Shown here piece after piece: positions 1-12,487 of a DNA stretch of 64,000 nucleotides (position 1 is the stretch's first letter; every line of letters begins with the position of its first letter). The stretch is from Quercus robur. Lineage: Eukaryota > Streptophyta > Magnoliopsida > Fagales > Fagaceae. Under the pieces are notes generated by a model, which saw only the letters and a list, made by a program, of their open reading frames with translations, was not told the DNA's origin and did not search any database. Location of the stretch: the NCBI RefSeq assembly GCF_932294415.1, contig NC_065535.1:92520862-92584861 (forward strand), given 5' to 3'. A program made the translations under genes and the position numbers.

Positions 1-118
1 GTCTTTTAGAAAAGATTGGTTTTATTTTATTTTATTTAGAATCAAAGGGCTAATAATTTATAACACAACAAATTTATATCAATTAAAAAAAATTTTGAAA
101 ATGCATATTAATTGAAAG

Positions 119-310
119 AGTAATGCTATAGACACAAACTAATTTATAACATTTTTACAAACTGTTGATGTGGTTTTAGTAATTTTCAAATAACTATTGG
201 TAAATATAAATGTGATGTTAGTAGTGGACCCATATTAAAACTAATAAAAAAAATTTTACATCAATAGTTTGTAAAAATATTATAAAATAATTTGTGACTA
301 TAATATTACT
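119..310. mobile_element. Short TIR element (MITE)
   Basis: The ends are inverted copies of each other. The left end starts AGTAATGCTATAGACACAAA, and the reverse complement of the right end starts AGTAATATTATAGTCACAAA. The match continues for about 55 bases with a few mismatches, through the TTTTTACAAACT portion. There is no coding capacity. The target duplication could not be fixed. Similar small elements with TTTTACAATATTTTTACAA ends lie at about 14139-14323, 21795-21995 and 22010-22200. Confidence 0.6.
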
Positions 311-595
311 TGCTAATAATATTTTTTTTTTGGGGGGGGGGGGGGGGAGAAACAAAGGTTTATTAAATAAATAAATAAATAAATAAGAATTGGTTGGGTG
401 AGTTTGGGTTCATAATTGTTCCTTTTGGGCTTAACCAAACCTCAAAAGAGTAAAAAATAAAAATAAAATAAAAACAAAAATAAAAACTGTCTCTGTTTTT
501 TTGTAAAAAGGTTATTGAAGAGGAGAGTAGCATCATCAAAGAGGGTCGGGTCGGAGAAGCAGCAAATCTGAAAGAAAACCCATAATAATAGTATC
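311..595 (+). promoter_or_regulatory. Upstream region and 5' leader of PYM
   Basis: This interval lies between the MITE and the PYM start codon. It holds a T8 run followed by a G15 run near 323-347, AAAT repeats at 364-386, and A-rich sequence at 450-490. The leader before the ATG at 596 is purine-rich. No convincing TATA box was picked out. Promoter function is inferred only from position. Confidence 0.4.
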
Positions 596-3500
596 ATGGC
601 GAACAGCAATGGAGGTGTTGGAGAAGAAGAGTTGAATCGATTAGCGGAGCTGAGCAAAACCCTAAAAGAAGGGGAGAGAATTCTAGCACCGACCAGAAGA
701 CCCGACGGTACACTCCGAAAGCCCATTCGGATTAGGGCTGGGTATGTTCCTCAAGAGGAAGTCGCCATTTATCAATCCAAAGGAGCTCTCTTGAAAAAGG
801 AGATGGCCTCTCAGCCCCAACTGGGCCCACCTGGCTATGATCCTGATTTCGACTCCAGTTCTTCTTTAAAGCCCAAGACTAAGTCCGTTAAGAGAAACGA
901 GAGAAAGAAGGAAAAGCGGCTACAGGTTTCTTTTTTCTTACTATAACTTCTATCTTTACTTACTTAGTAGTTAAGGATAGTTTTAGTTAGTTGAACTGGT
1001 AAAGTATCTTGTTTTTGTGTTCAAATTTCACTTATGTTCAAAACTGATCGGTGTCTTGGTCTGATTAGACGTTATATTCAAATCTCGTTTATACTAAAAA
1101 CTGTTTGGTATCTTGGTCTGACTAGACACCATAGGTTCAAATTTCATGTTCGGAAGGTGAAGAGTGGTTAGTGAAAGCACACCCTAGGATATCTGGTGTT
1201 ATTAAATAGAAAAAAAAAATATTGTTATTTAGTGCTCCGTTCAACTGGTAAAGTCTCCTTTTCGTTGTTGTGTTATATAAGAGACCTGGGTTTGAATTCT
1301 GCTTATGCCAAAAACTAATTAGTGTCTTGGTCTGAGTGGGATGCCGTAGGTTCAAATTCTATTATGTAAGGTAAAGAATGCTTAGTGGAAAGTCATTTAC
1401 ATGGAATGGATACCTGGTATTATTAAGTTCATCTAGGCTTGGTTTCAAGCCTGAAGCCCAACTAGGTCACACCTAGCGTATTTGGATCTTCTGTAAAACA
1501 CATTTGATGGGGCAGAAGGACTGAAAAAGTGTAGTGTTTTTGCATTAATTGACGTTAAGAATGCTGAAGTCAATTGGTAAAGTCTCTTATTGTCGTGTTG
1601 TATAAGACACTTGGGTTTGAATCCTGCTTATACGAAAATTAATTAGTGTCTTGGCCCGAATGGATGCTTTAGCTTCAAATTTTATTGTATCTATAAATAA
1701 AGAGCTATAAGAATAGATATACCTTTGTAAGGTAAAAAATGTTTAGTGAAAACTCATGTACATGGAATTGACATGCCCTAGGATACTTGGTGTTATTAAA
1801 TGAATCTAGGCTCTATGCCCGAAGCCCAGCTAGGTAACATGTAGTGCGTTATGTTCCTTTTGTAAAACACATTTGATGGGGCAAAAGGACTGTTAAAGTG
1901 TAGTTGTTTTGCATTGAGTGATGATTTCATAAATGCAGTATCTACTAATCTCATGCAGGTTTCTTTTTGGTTGATTTATCATCCAGGCTGCTCTTGAAAA
2001 GGGTAAGAACATGGAACAAACAGTAGGTGGGGAGATAAAATTGGAAGAAGCACCACCTGATGAAGATTTAGGTAATGGATCGGAGTCTATCGAGCAGTTA
2101 ACATCTCAGATAAATGAGCTAGCTGTTTCTGCAAATGCTAGTGTAATCACCCCTCCCTCAAACTCAACGGAGGGTTCAAATTCAGGAAATCCTGTTCAAG
2201 ATATTGATAAAAGAATTCGCGCACTTAAAAAGAAGGTAGAATTCATGCATTTAGCCTTCCATTCAAATAGAAATGACCATATTTCATTTCATGTTCTGTT
2301 CGTGGTTGTTAGTATCATATGATACACATTGCATTTTGCATGATATTTATACACATTGCATATTGTATGATATTGATACACAATAAAATTCTGCATGGAG
2401 AAAATTATTTTTATCTTAATTTTTTTTTTTTTTAATCAATACGCATCAAATTAGAGTGTATTGGGGATACTCATGTATTGTATGATCATATGAATTGTAT
2501 TGAATCATTTCATCCGTGTCTGTCATTCAATTCATAAACATGTGAATTTGCCTGTGCAAATTTATTCGATTAGGCCAGATTTTGTTGCGTCCAACAATTA
2601 AAAAATATAGCTTTTTAATTGTTTTCTTTGGAGAGTAGGCTTACAATGTGAAGGTTCAAGTGATAGCCTAATGGTAATGACATCCTTTGTGATGCCCATG
2701 TTTGTAGTTTGAACCTCGCCTACCCTTCTCCCACTATCTCCCTATAAAAAAGTAATAGATTTATAACATGTGTATACGTTTTCTAAAATTAGTCTTTTTG
2801 TATTCTTTCTTTTAATCCTTCTTCTTTGATTCTCTTATCTCTCCTTTCTTTTTGTTTTCACGATTTTTGTTCATCGGGGTCATAGGACAACAACAAGACA
2901 ACCGAAATATCACTTTTGAGTGTGACAAATTTGAATGTAGATGTTCTAATAGAATCCTAATTTGATGCGTTTACAGAAAATATTATAGTGGTGATATATA
3001 TAATGTACGTATTGAATTTCTGACGTAATTTTCAGTTGGTCAGATGATAAATACATGTGTGTGTAGAAGGGTGGGTGCATGCATGCATGCATGCGTTTAC
3101 AAAAAGGTGCAACTTTTCTTACTTCAATTTCTACTTTTTAGACTACCAGATTTAATGAATTTTTTATATTCCATTTAGAAAAATTGAGGGAAAGAAAGGA
3201 AGAAACACCAAAATACATTGGATCTCTTACAGTCTTATTAACCCACCAAGGATAATTGTTGAAAATAGATTTATTTAAGCGTAAGTTGTTTAATTTTAAT
3301 TTCCAAAATTTGCAACTTTTCTTATTTTGATATCTACTTTTTAGACTGTTGGGGTTAATGAAATTTTAATATTCCATTTAGAAAAATTGTGGCATGTGAG
3401 TGTGTGTATGTTTTCAAAAATGTGCAACTTCTTACTTCACTTTCTACTTGTTAGACTATTGGGGTTACTGAATTTTTAGTATTCCATTCAGAAAAATTGA

Positions 3501-6500
3501 GGGGAAGAAAAAGTAAGATAGACTGAGAGATACATTGGATCTCTTTTTTTCTTTTTGATAAGTAATACAATGGATCTCTTATTAACCCAATAAGGATAAT
3601 TTTGGAAACTAGATTTCTTGAAGTGTAATCTGTTGAATTTTATTTTTATTTACCATTTTTTTGTAACATTTCTTACTTCAATGTCTACTTTTTAAACTAT
3701 TTGGGGTTAATTAATTTTAACATTCCATTTAGAAAATTGAGGGAAAGAAAGGAAGACAAATTGAAAGATACATTGGATCTCTTATTAACCCACCAAGGAT
3801 AATTTTGGAAAATAGATTTATTGAAGTGTGGGTGTGTTTTTTACTCTGGAAGTTGTTGAATTCTATATTTATTTACAATCTTTTGCAAACTTTCTTACTA
3901 CAAGTTGGGGTTACTGAATTTTTAGTATTCCATTCAGAAAAATTGAGGGGAAGAAAAAGTAAGATAGACTGAGAGATACATTGGATCTCTCTGTTTTTTT
4001 TTTGGATAAGTAATACATTGGATCTCTTATTAACCCAATAAAGATAATTTTGGAAACTAGATTTCTTAAAGTGTAATCTGTTGAATTTTATTGTTATTTA
4101 CCATTTTTTTTGTAACATTTCTTACTTCAATGTCTACTTTTTAAACTATTTGGGGTTAATGAATTTTTAACATTCCATTTAGAAAATTGAGGGAAAGAAA
4201 GGAAGGCAATTTGAAAGATACATTGGGTCTCTTATTAACCCACCAAGGATAATTTTGGAAAATAGATTTATTGAAGTGTGGGTGTGTTTTTGACTCTGGA
4301 AGTTGTTGAATTCTATATTTATTTACATTATTTTGCAAACTTTCTTACTACAAGTTCTATGTTTTAGACTATTTGAAATTTTAATAGAAGCTATCGAAAT
4401 TATTGAATCTCTTTTGAAACCAATCGGAATAAGGTTCTTGACTCTCTGAAGTATCCATACCCACAACACTTTCCACATCTACAAGTGACTGCTCTGCCAT
4501 GGCCAAAGGTAGAGAAAAAGCAATTGGATCAACAACTAGGGGCTGATCAGCTTCCTCCGAGTAGGTATCTGAAACCCCATCCTCCACCAATACTTCATCC
4601 TCTTCGAAGGGGGCTAGTTGGAAACCATATATGGTTCTCCTGTAAGGGAGCTAGGTGAGGATAAAATGTGTTGGATTCCTAGCAAAGATAAGGGTTTCTT
4701 GGTTAGTGATTATTATAGAATTTTAGTTGGCACCACTTTCTATGGTTTTCCTTGAAAAAGTATTTGGAAGCAGAAAATTCCCTCTAGAGTAGCTTTCTTT
4801 GTTTGGATTGCTGCCTTAGGGAAATGCTTGACGATTGATAATTTACGAAAAAGGAAGGTGTGGATTTTGGATTGGTGCTACATGTGTAAGAGAAATGGTG
4901 AATCGGTTGACCATCTATTCCTTCATTGTCTTTTTGCTATGGATCTATGGTCTATGGTTTTGGGTCTTTTTGGAGTAACTTGGGTTATGCCGCACACTGT
5001 TTTAGGGCTGTTACGGTGTTGGCAAGGCAGCTTTGGTCGTCATCGAAATGGTTATATTTGGTCCATCATTCCTCATTGCTTATTGTGGTGTCTTTGGAGG
5101 GAGAGGAATAGTAGATGTTTTGAAGATATTGAGAGATCTATTCCGGACCTCAAGCTTCTCTTTTTTAGAACTTTAAGGGATTGGTTGTTTGCTTTGCAAA
5201 ATCAATCATTCCCTTCTTTTATTGATTTCCTAGACTCTTGCAATTTTTGTATTTGATTTCTTTTCCCTTGTTCACTCCCTGTGCACTAGGGTGTTCTTTT
5301 TTTTCTTTTCTTTTTTTATCAATATATCTTATTACTTATCCAAAAAAAAAAAGATTTATTGAATTCATTTCTTCAATGTTCCATAAAGTACAATAGATTG
5401 AATTTATTTCTTTTCAGTTTGTTCTGGATAGATCGAGTGTACAATCAGTGAATTACATTATAATTAACATTCACAGGTTACATTTTACATATGGCATGTG
5501 ACGAATGAGCTATAACTCAAATGACATTTCCTCCTAGGTGAGGTCATGGTTCAAAACCCATTGAGTACATTTCTAACTTACCCATTGCCTATTTTATTAG
5601 TGTTGGCAGCACTGTCTCAAATTGTTTAGATATGATGATACGCTCTTTACATCTGAATACAATATGACCTAAGTTTGACAATGGGCAAGGTATTTATTTG
5701 ATGATTTAAGAAAAAATGGTATTTCTTTTACTTTGCCTGGCAATTAGGCTTGTTTAGTTATGCATGTGAAGATGTTTGTGATATACTTAGGTACCAGCAT
5801 TGTGCACTCCGAAATGTTTTTGTTTTTAGGCCAGAAATGGTGTAGCATTTTTCTTTCTCCTTTCCTATTTTCCATTGAGCTGATATTTAGTTAAGCCATT
5901 AGGTCTACACCTGGTTTGCCTTTTGCTGCATTCAAATGTAGTGGCATTCTCACACACAATAATCTCTGTTGCAAGAGATGCAGTTTACTGCTGATTTTCT
6001 TTAGAGTTGTTATGTTTGGCTGCAATCTGCACGCTGACCTTGTGTTTTGTAAGGGAATTAAAGGTTTGTTAATTTGTTTGAGATATTCTACTAAGTAAGA
6101 AAGTTGTTGCTTAATATATGAAATTAAATACAAAATCAGGATCACAAAAGCCTTGACCAGTTATCAGTTCAAAATTTTGTGATATCTGTGCACATGATCA
6201 AACTTTTTTTTTTTTTGGGGCGGCGCTCTTACCTTAGCAATTTATGTTTGTGCAAAATGAGGAATCATGAGGACCAGTTGCTTTTGCCTCTTCATCATGT
6301 AAAGTTTGTTTCTGTGTGATTTATGAGCTGACTGCTGTATTTATCTGCGTCTTTTCTTTTCTACTTCCTCCTGTCCTTCAGTCCTTTGTTTCCCTTCTTT
6401 TTATTTCTTCTTCTCTATGGTCTGATATTACCGAGTGGATTGCCTTTAATGATCTTGATTAAGGTGGTGTATTAGATCAAAAAAAGGCTATCTTGGACAG

Positions 6501-6670
6501 TGCCTAGTGCCTACGCTTCTAAAATGATATTTTCTGGGGAAGAGGCCTTTTAAAAAAAGGGGAAACTATAATTTCTAGCGTAATACTTTAAGAAAAATAA
6601 TCTGAATTAATGTATTTGGCTTGGCCCAAAAACTGTTGTTTATCCTTAGTGTGTACTTAGCATACTAAAA

Positions 6671-6701
<31 letters not shown>

Positions 6702-9700
6702 TGTGGATGCCAGGGATTTTTTTTTTTTAATGAGCCAATCTCAAGTTGTGCTTGGTAACTGTTCCCAAAGATTGGCTTTTTTGTCTACAAGCGGAGAAGT
6801 AGGTCAAATGACTAGCTGCACAATCTCAAGTGAAGCTTCAGTAGCTCAATTTATCTTATGGCCCTGTGTTTAGGAGAGTTCTGGGTTAGAACTAGATAAG
6901 TATGTAGGATATGGAGTTGGTCTTGCTATCTTGAAGAGTGCAATTTGAGTAAAAGCCTCAATTTGTAGATGTTTTTCAAAGTGATCAAGTGAAAGGAATA
7001 AGGGTTGGACTTGCAATATGTTTCCATGTCCAAGAACAGTGGGAAGAAAGGCACAGAATACAATAAAGAAGTGTAAAAGGAAGTAAAAATAGAGGGAAAT
7101 TGCACTTGTGAGCTATGTGCTAGAGGCAAGTCCTTCAGAGATGGTGAGTGATACCAAAGCTAGGTGGTGATGGACGGAAATATATATGCTGAAACAGGAC
7201 CATTCATTTGTTATTGACAGGCAAATAAAATCAGATATTAATATAGGGGCAAGGGTCCTTGATTACAAGCTACTACTTTTGAAGTGATGGGCTTCTAACA
7301 TGAAGAGTTGAAGTCTCTCTCAAACTAATCTACCCCATTAATAGTGTCAAATGGATTGCAGCTAGTTAGGCATAAGGAATATGATTTCCAAAGAAAAACT
7401 TTGAACCAAATATGGAGGCTTAAGGAAGTAAATCAGGTACAGAGTATTGTTGATATTGGCAAGTGTCAATCTCAGAAGTACTATATGTTTCAATGGTCAG
7501 TTATTTTGAATGTCGATCATTATGGTGAGGGAAAGGGAATGTCTTTTGGGGTAGAAAAGAGAGAACAGGGTGTCAGGGACCGTGTCAATAGTTACGTGAA
7601 CAGTAATCAAGAGAAAGAGAAGAAGAAAAGAGAGGGAAAAATAAAAAAGAAAGATCACACTAGGATACATACCTTCTGAAACCACAATGCTCAAATCTAA
7701 AAATCTCTAAGTACATGATCATATATAGAGACCATAACCCATGTAGAAATTTCTAAACTCGATTCAATTAACAAAGTATCCTTAATTTGCAAGGGCTGTA
7801 GAAAATTTCAAATTTTCCCTTCATTACAAACTAACAATAACTCGTGAATTAAAAACTGAAATTATTTTTTTAATCCTGTACTTCTTAGAACATTGTGATA
7901 CCCCATATTGTGTGGATTTGATTGGATTGGATTGTATGAGTGTGTGTTGTGTGGGAATGTGTTGAGTCCCACATCAAGTGTTTATTAGGTAGATCCTTTC
8001 TATATAAGTGTTTACGAGGAGCTCTAATTGTAACTTGATTAGTCTGTTTAGGGTATAAAGTAGATGTGACTAGCACTTTATGGGCGGTGATAAATGGTAT
8101 CAAAGTCAAGACTTGAGGGTATTGCTGCACAATACTGGTTGAGGACGTCTATGGGGAAGATTGTGGTACTCCAGATAGTGTAGATTTAATTTGATTGGCT
8201 GGTATGAGTATGTGTTGTGTGAGTGGTTGTTGAGTCCCACATTGGGTGCTAACTAAATAGATCTTGGTTTTTTTTGGGGGGGATAAATAACGGAATTGTA
8301 TTGATAAAAAATGCAGGTACACTGGGGGTGTACATGGATAACAGTACATCAAACTCATAAATTACAATGATCAAGCATTTCTAAAAATTAGAACAAGGAA
8401 AAAGATTAAAGGACGAATTCCACTCCAGCAAGGTGTGGAAAAGGAGAGATTTAAGTTCCGAAATAGACTGTTCGTTCCCCTCGAAACATCTTGAGTTCCG
8501 TTCTCGCTGAATACACCATAAGACACAATGTGGTACAGCCTTTCGTAAATCAATGCTCCGATGTCCACCGAAGGAACCTGGCCAACTTGAAAGTAAATCA
8601 GTAACACTTTGTGGCATACCCCATAGAAGACCAAACACAGTCCACACCACAGACCATAACTCATAAGCAATAGGACAATGAAGAAGAAGATGATTTACCG
8701 ATTCTCCACTCTTTTTACACACATAGCACCAATCTACAACTGTGACACCCTCATACCATAAGTTCTCAAGAGTCAAAATCTTACCTAATGTGGGAGTCCA
8801 TGAGAAGAAAGCAACCCTAAGAGGGTTCTTTGAACGCTACACAGGTTTCCAAGGAAAAACAGTGTTAAGATTAGAGGAAAGGGAAAACTAGTACTCACTC
8901 ACTTTAAAACTCTTATTCCTTGCTGGTTTCCAACAAAGTTTGTCATGACCTTCACCATTAAGAGGCATAGAATTGATAAGATCCAAAAAAGTGTAAAAAT
9001 GTTCCAATTCCCAATCTTGGGCATCCCTAGAAAATTGAAGATCCTAGTGAAGCCTTTGGTTAGGAAAGTGCATAACATCCTCAATAGAAGACCCCTTATT
9101 ACAACTAATGCTATAAAGTTCCAGAAATGCCTCCTAGAGAGTACAACCCCCACACCACACATGATGCCAAAATTTAATTCTATTACCAACACCAACCTCG
9201 AACTGAATGGATTTTGAAAAGGCTGGCCAGCCTTGTTTTATGGTCTAAATAGATCTTGGTTATATAAGCAATTACGAGGAACTCTAATAGTAATTTTATA
9301 TAAGCGATTACAGGGAACTCTAATAGTAATTTGACTGGTCGTTTTAAGTATAGCGCCAAGTGCTTTTTTTGGGTCATGACAGACACGATCTTCAAAACCA
9401 TATAAGACTCACTGTTGCATGTGAGCCCCTCCCACACACACGCACATTCTAGGGCCTGATTGGAGTAGTTCTCAAAAAACTATGTTCTAATTTTATAAAC
9501 AAAAAGGCAGAAAAGTAGCAGAATTTGTGTTTGATTGGTTGTTTTATGTTTTTAATTTTCAAAAATTTCTGACTCAAAAATCATTGTATTGAACAATATT
9601 TAGGAATCCAAAATGGTGTTTTTGGCTATTTTAAGTACTTCTGTTCTAGGAACGAATCTGAAAACTTACACAACAATTGGACAATATGGAGACTCACTAT

Positions 9701-10415
9701 TGGCAAACTCTCCAAAATGAAGTATTACGTAAAAACATATATATACTAAAGCTGTTTGCTCACTTGCTTTGAACACAAGATAATCTTGCAAGTCTTGTGG
9801 TCAAATTTTTTTGTGCAAACCACTATCAACTATAAAAGCTCATTTTTCTGGAGGGAAACAAACTAAAATTTTGCCAATTCAGTAAACTTCACAGGTTTGA
9901 CTTTTCTAATTTGTGGATTGTCACTCTAAACCCACCAACCACCAAGGTGAGGGGAAATGACCCCTACTTGTCAGATCTGTATTTTAGATTGGCACAAAAG
10001 GGGGGATTAGAATCATAAGAAGAAAAGATTGTTATCAGTTGTTCATAATAGTTGTCTCATTTGACCCATTTTTGTTGGTTCAACTGGAGGCAGCATGAGG
10101 ATGATTGGAGGGCAGTACTCCCCTTAATCCCAGCTAGTTTTCTAATCCATGTCTGGTGGAAACAAGAAAAAAAAATGCAACAATCCCAATATTGCTGGAA
10201 GGCTCATGCTTTATGTGGTCACTTCATTTTGGTCCAACTTGTTTAACCAATACGTTTGTTCAATTCTGCAGATTCGACTTACAGAAGCTCAACTGCAGAA
10301 AACCACACAAGAAGATATGAAGCCTGAGCAGTTGGAAAAATGGACAAAGCTTGAAGGCTGGCATAAGGAGCTACAACTATTGGAAGATAAAAAGGCTGAA
10401 ATGGCAGCATCATGA
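596..10415 (+). CDS. PYM: PYM, partner of Y14 and Mago (EJC disassembly factor)
   Basis: Three exons join in phase 0: 596-925, 1987-2235 and 10272-10415, giving 110+83+47 = 240 residues, with GT-AG borders. The N-terminal block around residues 34-55 (RRPDGTLRKPIRIRAGYVPQ) is the PYM/WIBG Mago-Y14 binding signature. In this family that domain strips the exon-junction core dimer Mago-Y14 from translated mRNA in the cytoplasm. Residues 92-108 are Lys/Arg-rich. Exon 2 is acidic and Ser-rich. Residues 185-240 form a charged helical tail (KRIRALKKK, then LEKWTKLEGWHKELQLLEDKK) typical of the ribosome-associated PYM C terminus. The ATG at 596 sits in good context (ATGGCG), and the length is normal for plant PYM. 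Intron 2 is unusually long, about 8.0 kb, and full of retroelement debris. The exon structure looks intact and functional. Confidence 0.92.
1230..1930 (+). repeat. Tandem duplication with tRNA-derived SINE heads (PYM intron 1)
   Basis: Two units of about 340-360 bp follow each other, at roughly 1230-1565 and 1566-1930. Each begins with TCAACTGGTAAAGTCTC or a close variant, then GGGTTTGAATCCTGCTTATRC, which looks like polymerase III A- and B-box sequence. Each ends with the shared stretch AAAACACATTTGATGGGGCA. A more degraded relative begins near 988 (TTGAACTGGTAAAGTATCTT). This is best read as a SINE whose locus duplicated within the first intron. Confidence 0.6.
2655..2755 (+). repeat. SINE-like insertion (PYM intron 2)
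   Basis: The sequence reads GATAGCCTAATGGTAATGAC, a gap, then GTTTGAACCTCGCCTACC and an A-rich end. These are an A-box and B-box in SINE spacing. It is short and lacks a clear target duplication. Confidence 0.45.
3461..4356 (+). repeat. Direct tandem duplication, ~448-bp unit (PYM intron 2)
   Basis: Unit 1 (3461-3906) and unit 2 (3907-4356) both start with GGGGTTACTGAATTTTTAGT and both run up to CTTTCTTACTACAAGTT. The copies are nearly identical. Shorter, older relatives of the half-unit (TTCCATTTAGAAAAATTGAG followed by ACATTGGATCTCTTATTAACCC) occur from about 3108 onward, so the array grew in more than one step. No open frame is involved. Confidence 0.85.
4381..5352 (+). mobile_element. 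5'-truncated L1-type LINE with probable 5' inversion (PYM intron 2)
   Basis: Plus-strand frames from about 4650 to 5256 encode the C-terminal zinc-binding reverse-transcriptase region of plant L1 elements: WCYMCKRNGESVDHLFLHC, then LWCLWRERNSRCFE. They run to a stop at 5254-5256. A poly(A)-like tail follows at about 5341-5352. One in-frame stop occurs near 4755. The 4381-4590 stretch is open only on the minus strand (69 residues, acidic, with DWFQKRFNNF). It probably represents an inverted upstream LINE segment. The full element would be several kilobases, so this is a dead fragment. Target duplications were not resolved. Confidence 0.7.
5353..7893. other. PYM intron 2, middle part, no gene seen
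   Basis: This is AT-rich intron sequence. It holds a SINE-like remnant at about 5505-5570 (GAGCTATAACTCAAATGACA, then GGTTCAAAACCC) and a (TG)n(AG)n microsatellite at about 6672-6702. Only short random open frames are present. Nothing codes convincingly. Confidence 0.5.
7894..9381 (+). mobile_element. TRIM retrotransposon, interrupted by a LINE
   Basis: LTR1 is 7894-8092, starting TGTGATACCCC. At 8095 comes TGGTATCAAAGTCAAGACTT, one mismatch from the classic initiator tRNA-Met primer site TGGTATCAGAGC. About 65 bases of internal sequence end in the purine-rich TATGGGGAAGA. LTR2 then starts at 8162 (TGTGGTACTCC) and ends near 9381 (TCATGACA), with the LINE at 8270-9244 inside it. Both LTRs share TTGAGTCCCACAT and a TATATAAG-NN-TTACGAGGA block. 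The LTRs are about 200 bp with almost no interior, which fits a terminal-repeat retrotransposon in miniature. A 5-bp target duplication is not preserved. Confidence 0.75.
8270..9244 (-). mobile_element. 5'-truncated LINE nested in the TRIM LTR, 17-bp target duplication
   Basis: Identical 17-bp direct repeats CTAAATAGATCTTGGTT flank the insert at 8253-8269 and 9245-9261. The element lies on the minus strand, so its A-tail appears as the T run at 8270-8275. It encodes the 3' end of an L1-type reverse transcriptase (8776-8381: DWCYVCKKSGESVNHLLLHC, then LWCIQRERNSRCFEG), closely related to the LINE at 4.4-5.35 kb. Degraded reverse-transcriptase frames lie upstream (9195-8899). At 975 bp it is a severely truncated copy. 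The perfect target duplication suggests it is younger than the TRIM it split. Confidence 0.88.
9382..10271. other. PYM intron 2, 3' part, no gene seen
   Basis: AT-rich intron sequence leading to a normal acceptor (TTCAATTCTGCAG) at 10271. No coding frame or clear mobile element was recognised. Confidence 0.5.
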
Positions 10416-12487
10416 ACTAGAGTTGGGTTGGAGAAACTTTGTAGTTTCTGTCCTTGGTGCTTTCTTGATAAAGATAAAAACCCTTTATGGTGGGAACAGG
10501 AGTTCATCTATCTAGATTTTGTTCGTGTCAGCTGTGTCACACATGCATCCCGATTGACCATATGGTTCTATTCTCGCAGTTGTTCCTCCACAGTAATAGG
10601 GTTAATCTGCACAGTAACTATCCATCTCTAGTGTTTTCTTAATTATCTTTTGTTCAGTTTCTAATTTTCTAACTGTTCATCTCATCTCTAGTATTTTCAT
10701 TAGCATACTCTATTCAGTCGACAACATTAATTCAATTTCATGACAATCCCCCCCCCCCCCCCCCCCCTTCCTCTTCCCCAAAAAAAAAGATTCTGTTAAT
10801 ATGATCCATTCGAAATCTTTCTTAAAATTCGTACTAACTAATGTTAATAGGGAGATGTTACTTGGTAATCCAAATGGTCCGATCATTCCAACTTCATGTC
10901 ATACATGCATGTAATTAGTACCAGCTTTCTTTCTTCCTTGGCCTATAGGCTAATGTAATAGAATGTAGCTCATTCTTTAAATCCATTCCTATTAGTCTCT
11001 CTTTTCGCATTAAGAAACGTTCCTACAAGCTATAAGGGGACACTCGGAACATGGAAAATTATGTATAGTTCTGTAATATCTCAAGATTATTTATCATGTT
11101 TAACGCTGATACTGCATTCAATTTGCCTCTCTCTCTCTCTCTCTCTCAATTGGAAACGATGGGCCAATTGTAGGGTAACATCCACTCTAAGAACATTACT
11201 AATTCCAAAAAATAAATTAAAAAGAAAATAAAGATGTAGGGTAACTTCCTTAAAACACTCTTACAATAATACTGTTACCAAACCATAAATTAAAAAGAAA
11301 ATAAAGAAGAAAAGGATTCTTTATCCCATACAGCAGCTTTTTCTATAGGTACTGTTTATTATAACTAGAGAGGGCAAAAATTTCCAGCTTTGCCTTGCAC
11401 TGTCAAAATAAATCTTTCAATTTTGAAGGTCTGTTTTGGCCCTTTCTCTAACCAACATGGGGTATTGTTGTCCCTTAGGAAATACCAAAGTGTAGATACT
11501 AGTTCAACTACAAGGACATTGACTCCCTCTTCTGTGTGTATGGATAAAGGATTCTATGTGACATTAGGATTGGGTAGATTTCTCAATTGTAATATCCATA
11601 GGTAAAAGCTTGGGCCAACATGCCTCAGGCTGGCATAGGCGAAGCTAGGGGGTGCCAAGGGGGCCCTTAGTTTTCAAAATTTTCCTCTAATTTCTTTTAC
11701 ATTTCGTAATAATCTAAAAAATACACAAAAATGTATTTCAACGGCCACCCTTGAGAAAATTTCTTGGCTTCGCCACTACCTCAAGGCATGAGTTTGACTT
11801 TCCCTATTAGTAGCGTGTTGTAGCTCCTTACAATACCCAACTTGCAAGTTGTTCATCTAACTCATCAACAACTGTGGTGTGAGGTTTTAGCCTGAGAGTA
11901 ATTAGGGTGTTGTTACGGTCACGAAAGCCAAAAGGTCAACCCCTTTTAACTATTATTTATTTACAAAAAAAAAAAAAAAAAGTCTATTAGATTTTGGACC
12001 CAATATTTTAATGCCCAACAAATTGTCCTAGGAGTGTCATGGACCACCCAATAGATGGTATTCACAAACTTTCTTGTCTCTTTCCATAGGGGTAAGGAGG
12101 GATGCTTGAAGAGTGACTACTAGTGGAAATAGTTTGCCGTGTTGTGGATGGTGTATGGAAACGATTTATGAGGATGGTTACTGAATAACTTCACCTTGCT
12201 TTCCTTAGCTTTTATAGCCGTATTACATTTCATAGCTTGTTGCTCAACTATATATTCAGAGGATGCTAGTGTCTCACACTCTTTATTACACACTCACCGT
12301 ACATACACTGCCACATGACTAAAATTGTGTTAATAAAACAAGACTTTATAGTTTTAATTAAAACTTGTCACAAACCCACACAATGCATGGGCATAAATAA
12401 TTATTTTGTATTGTAATATAATGTATACTTTTTTCTCTAAAATTTTTTTAAGATAATTTTTTCTCCCTAAAAATTAAACAATTTCTA
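10416..12487. other. PYM 3' flank and intergenic sequence
   Basis: The 3' untranslated region of PYM should lie at the left of this stretch. It also holds a C20 run at about 10747-10767 and a CT microsatellite at about 11127-11148. An inverted element lies near 11636-11780, with GGCGAAGC at the left and GCTTCGCC at the right. An A16 run lies at about 11966. No gene was recognised. Confidence 0.5.

Noticed and set aside
11636..11780. Possible small hAT or MITE with GGCGAAGC/GCTTCGCC ends
   Set aside because: Inverted termini are only about 8-10 bases and no matching target duplication was found.
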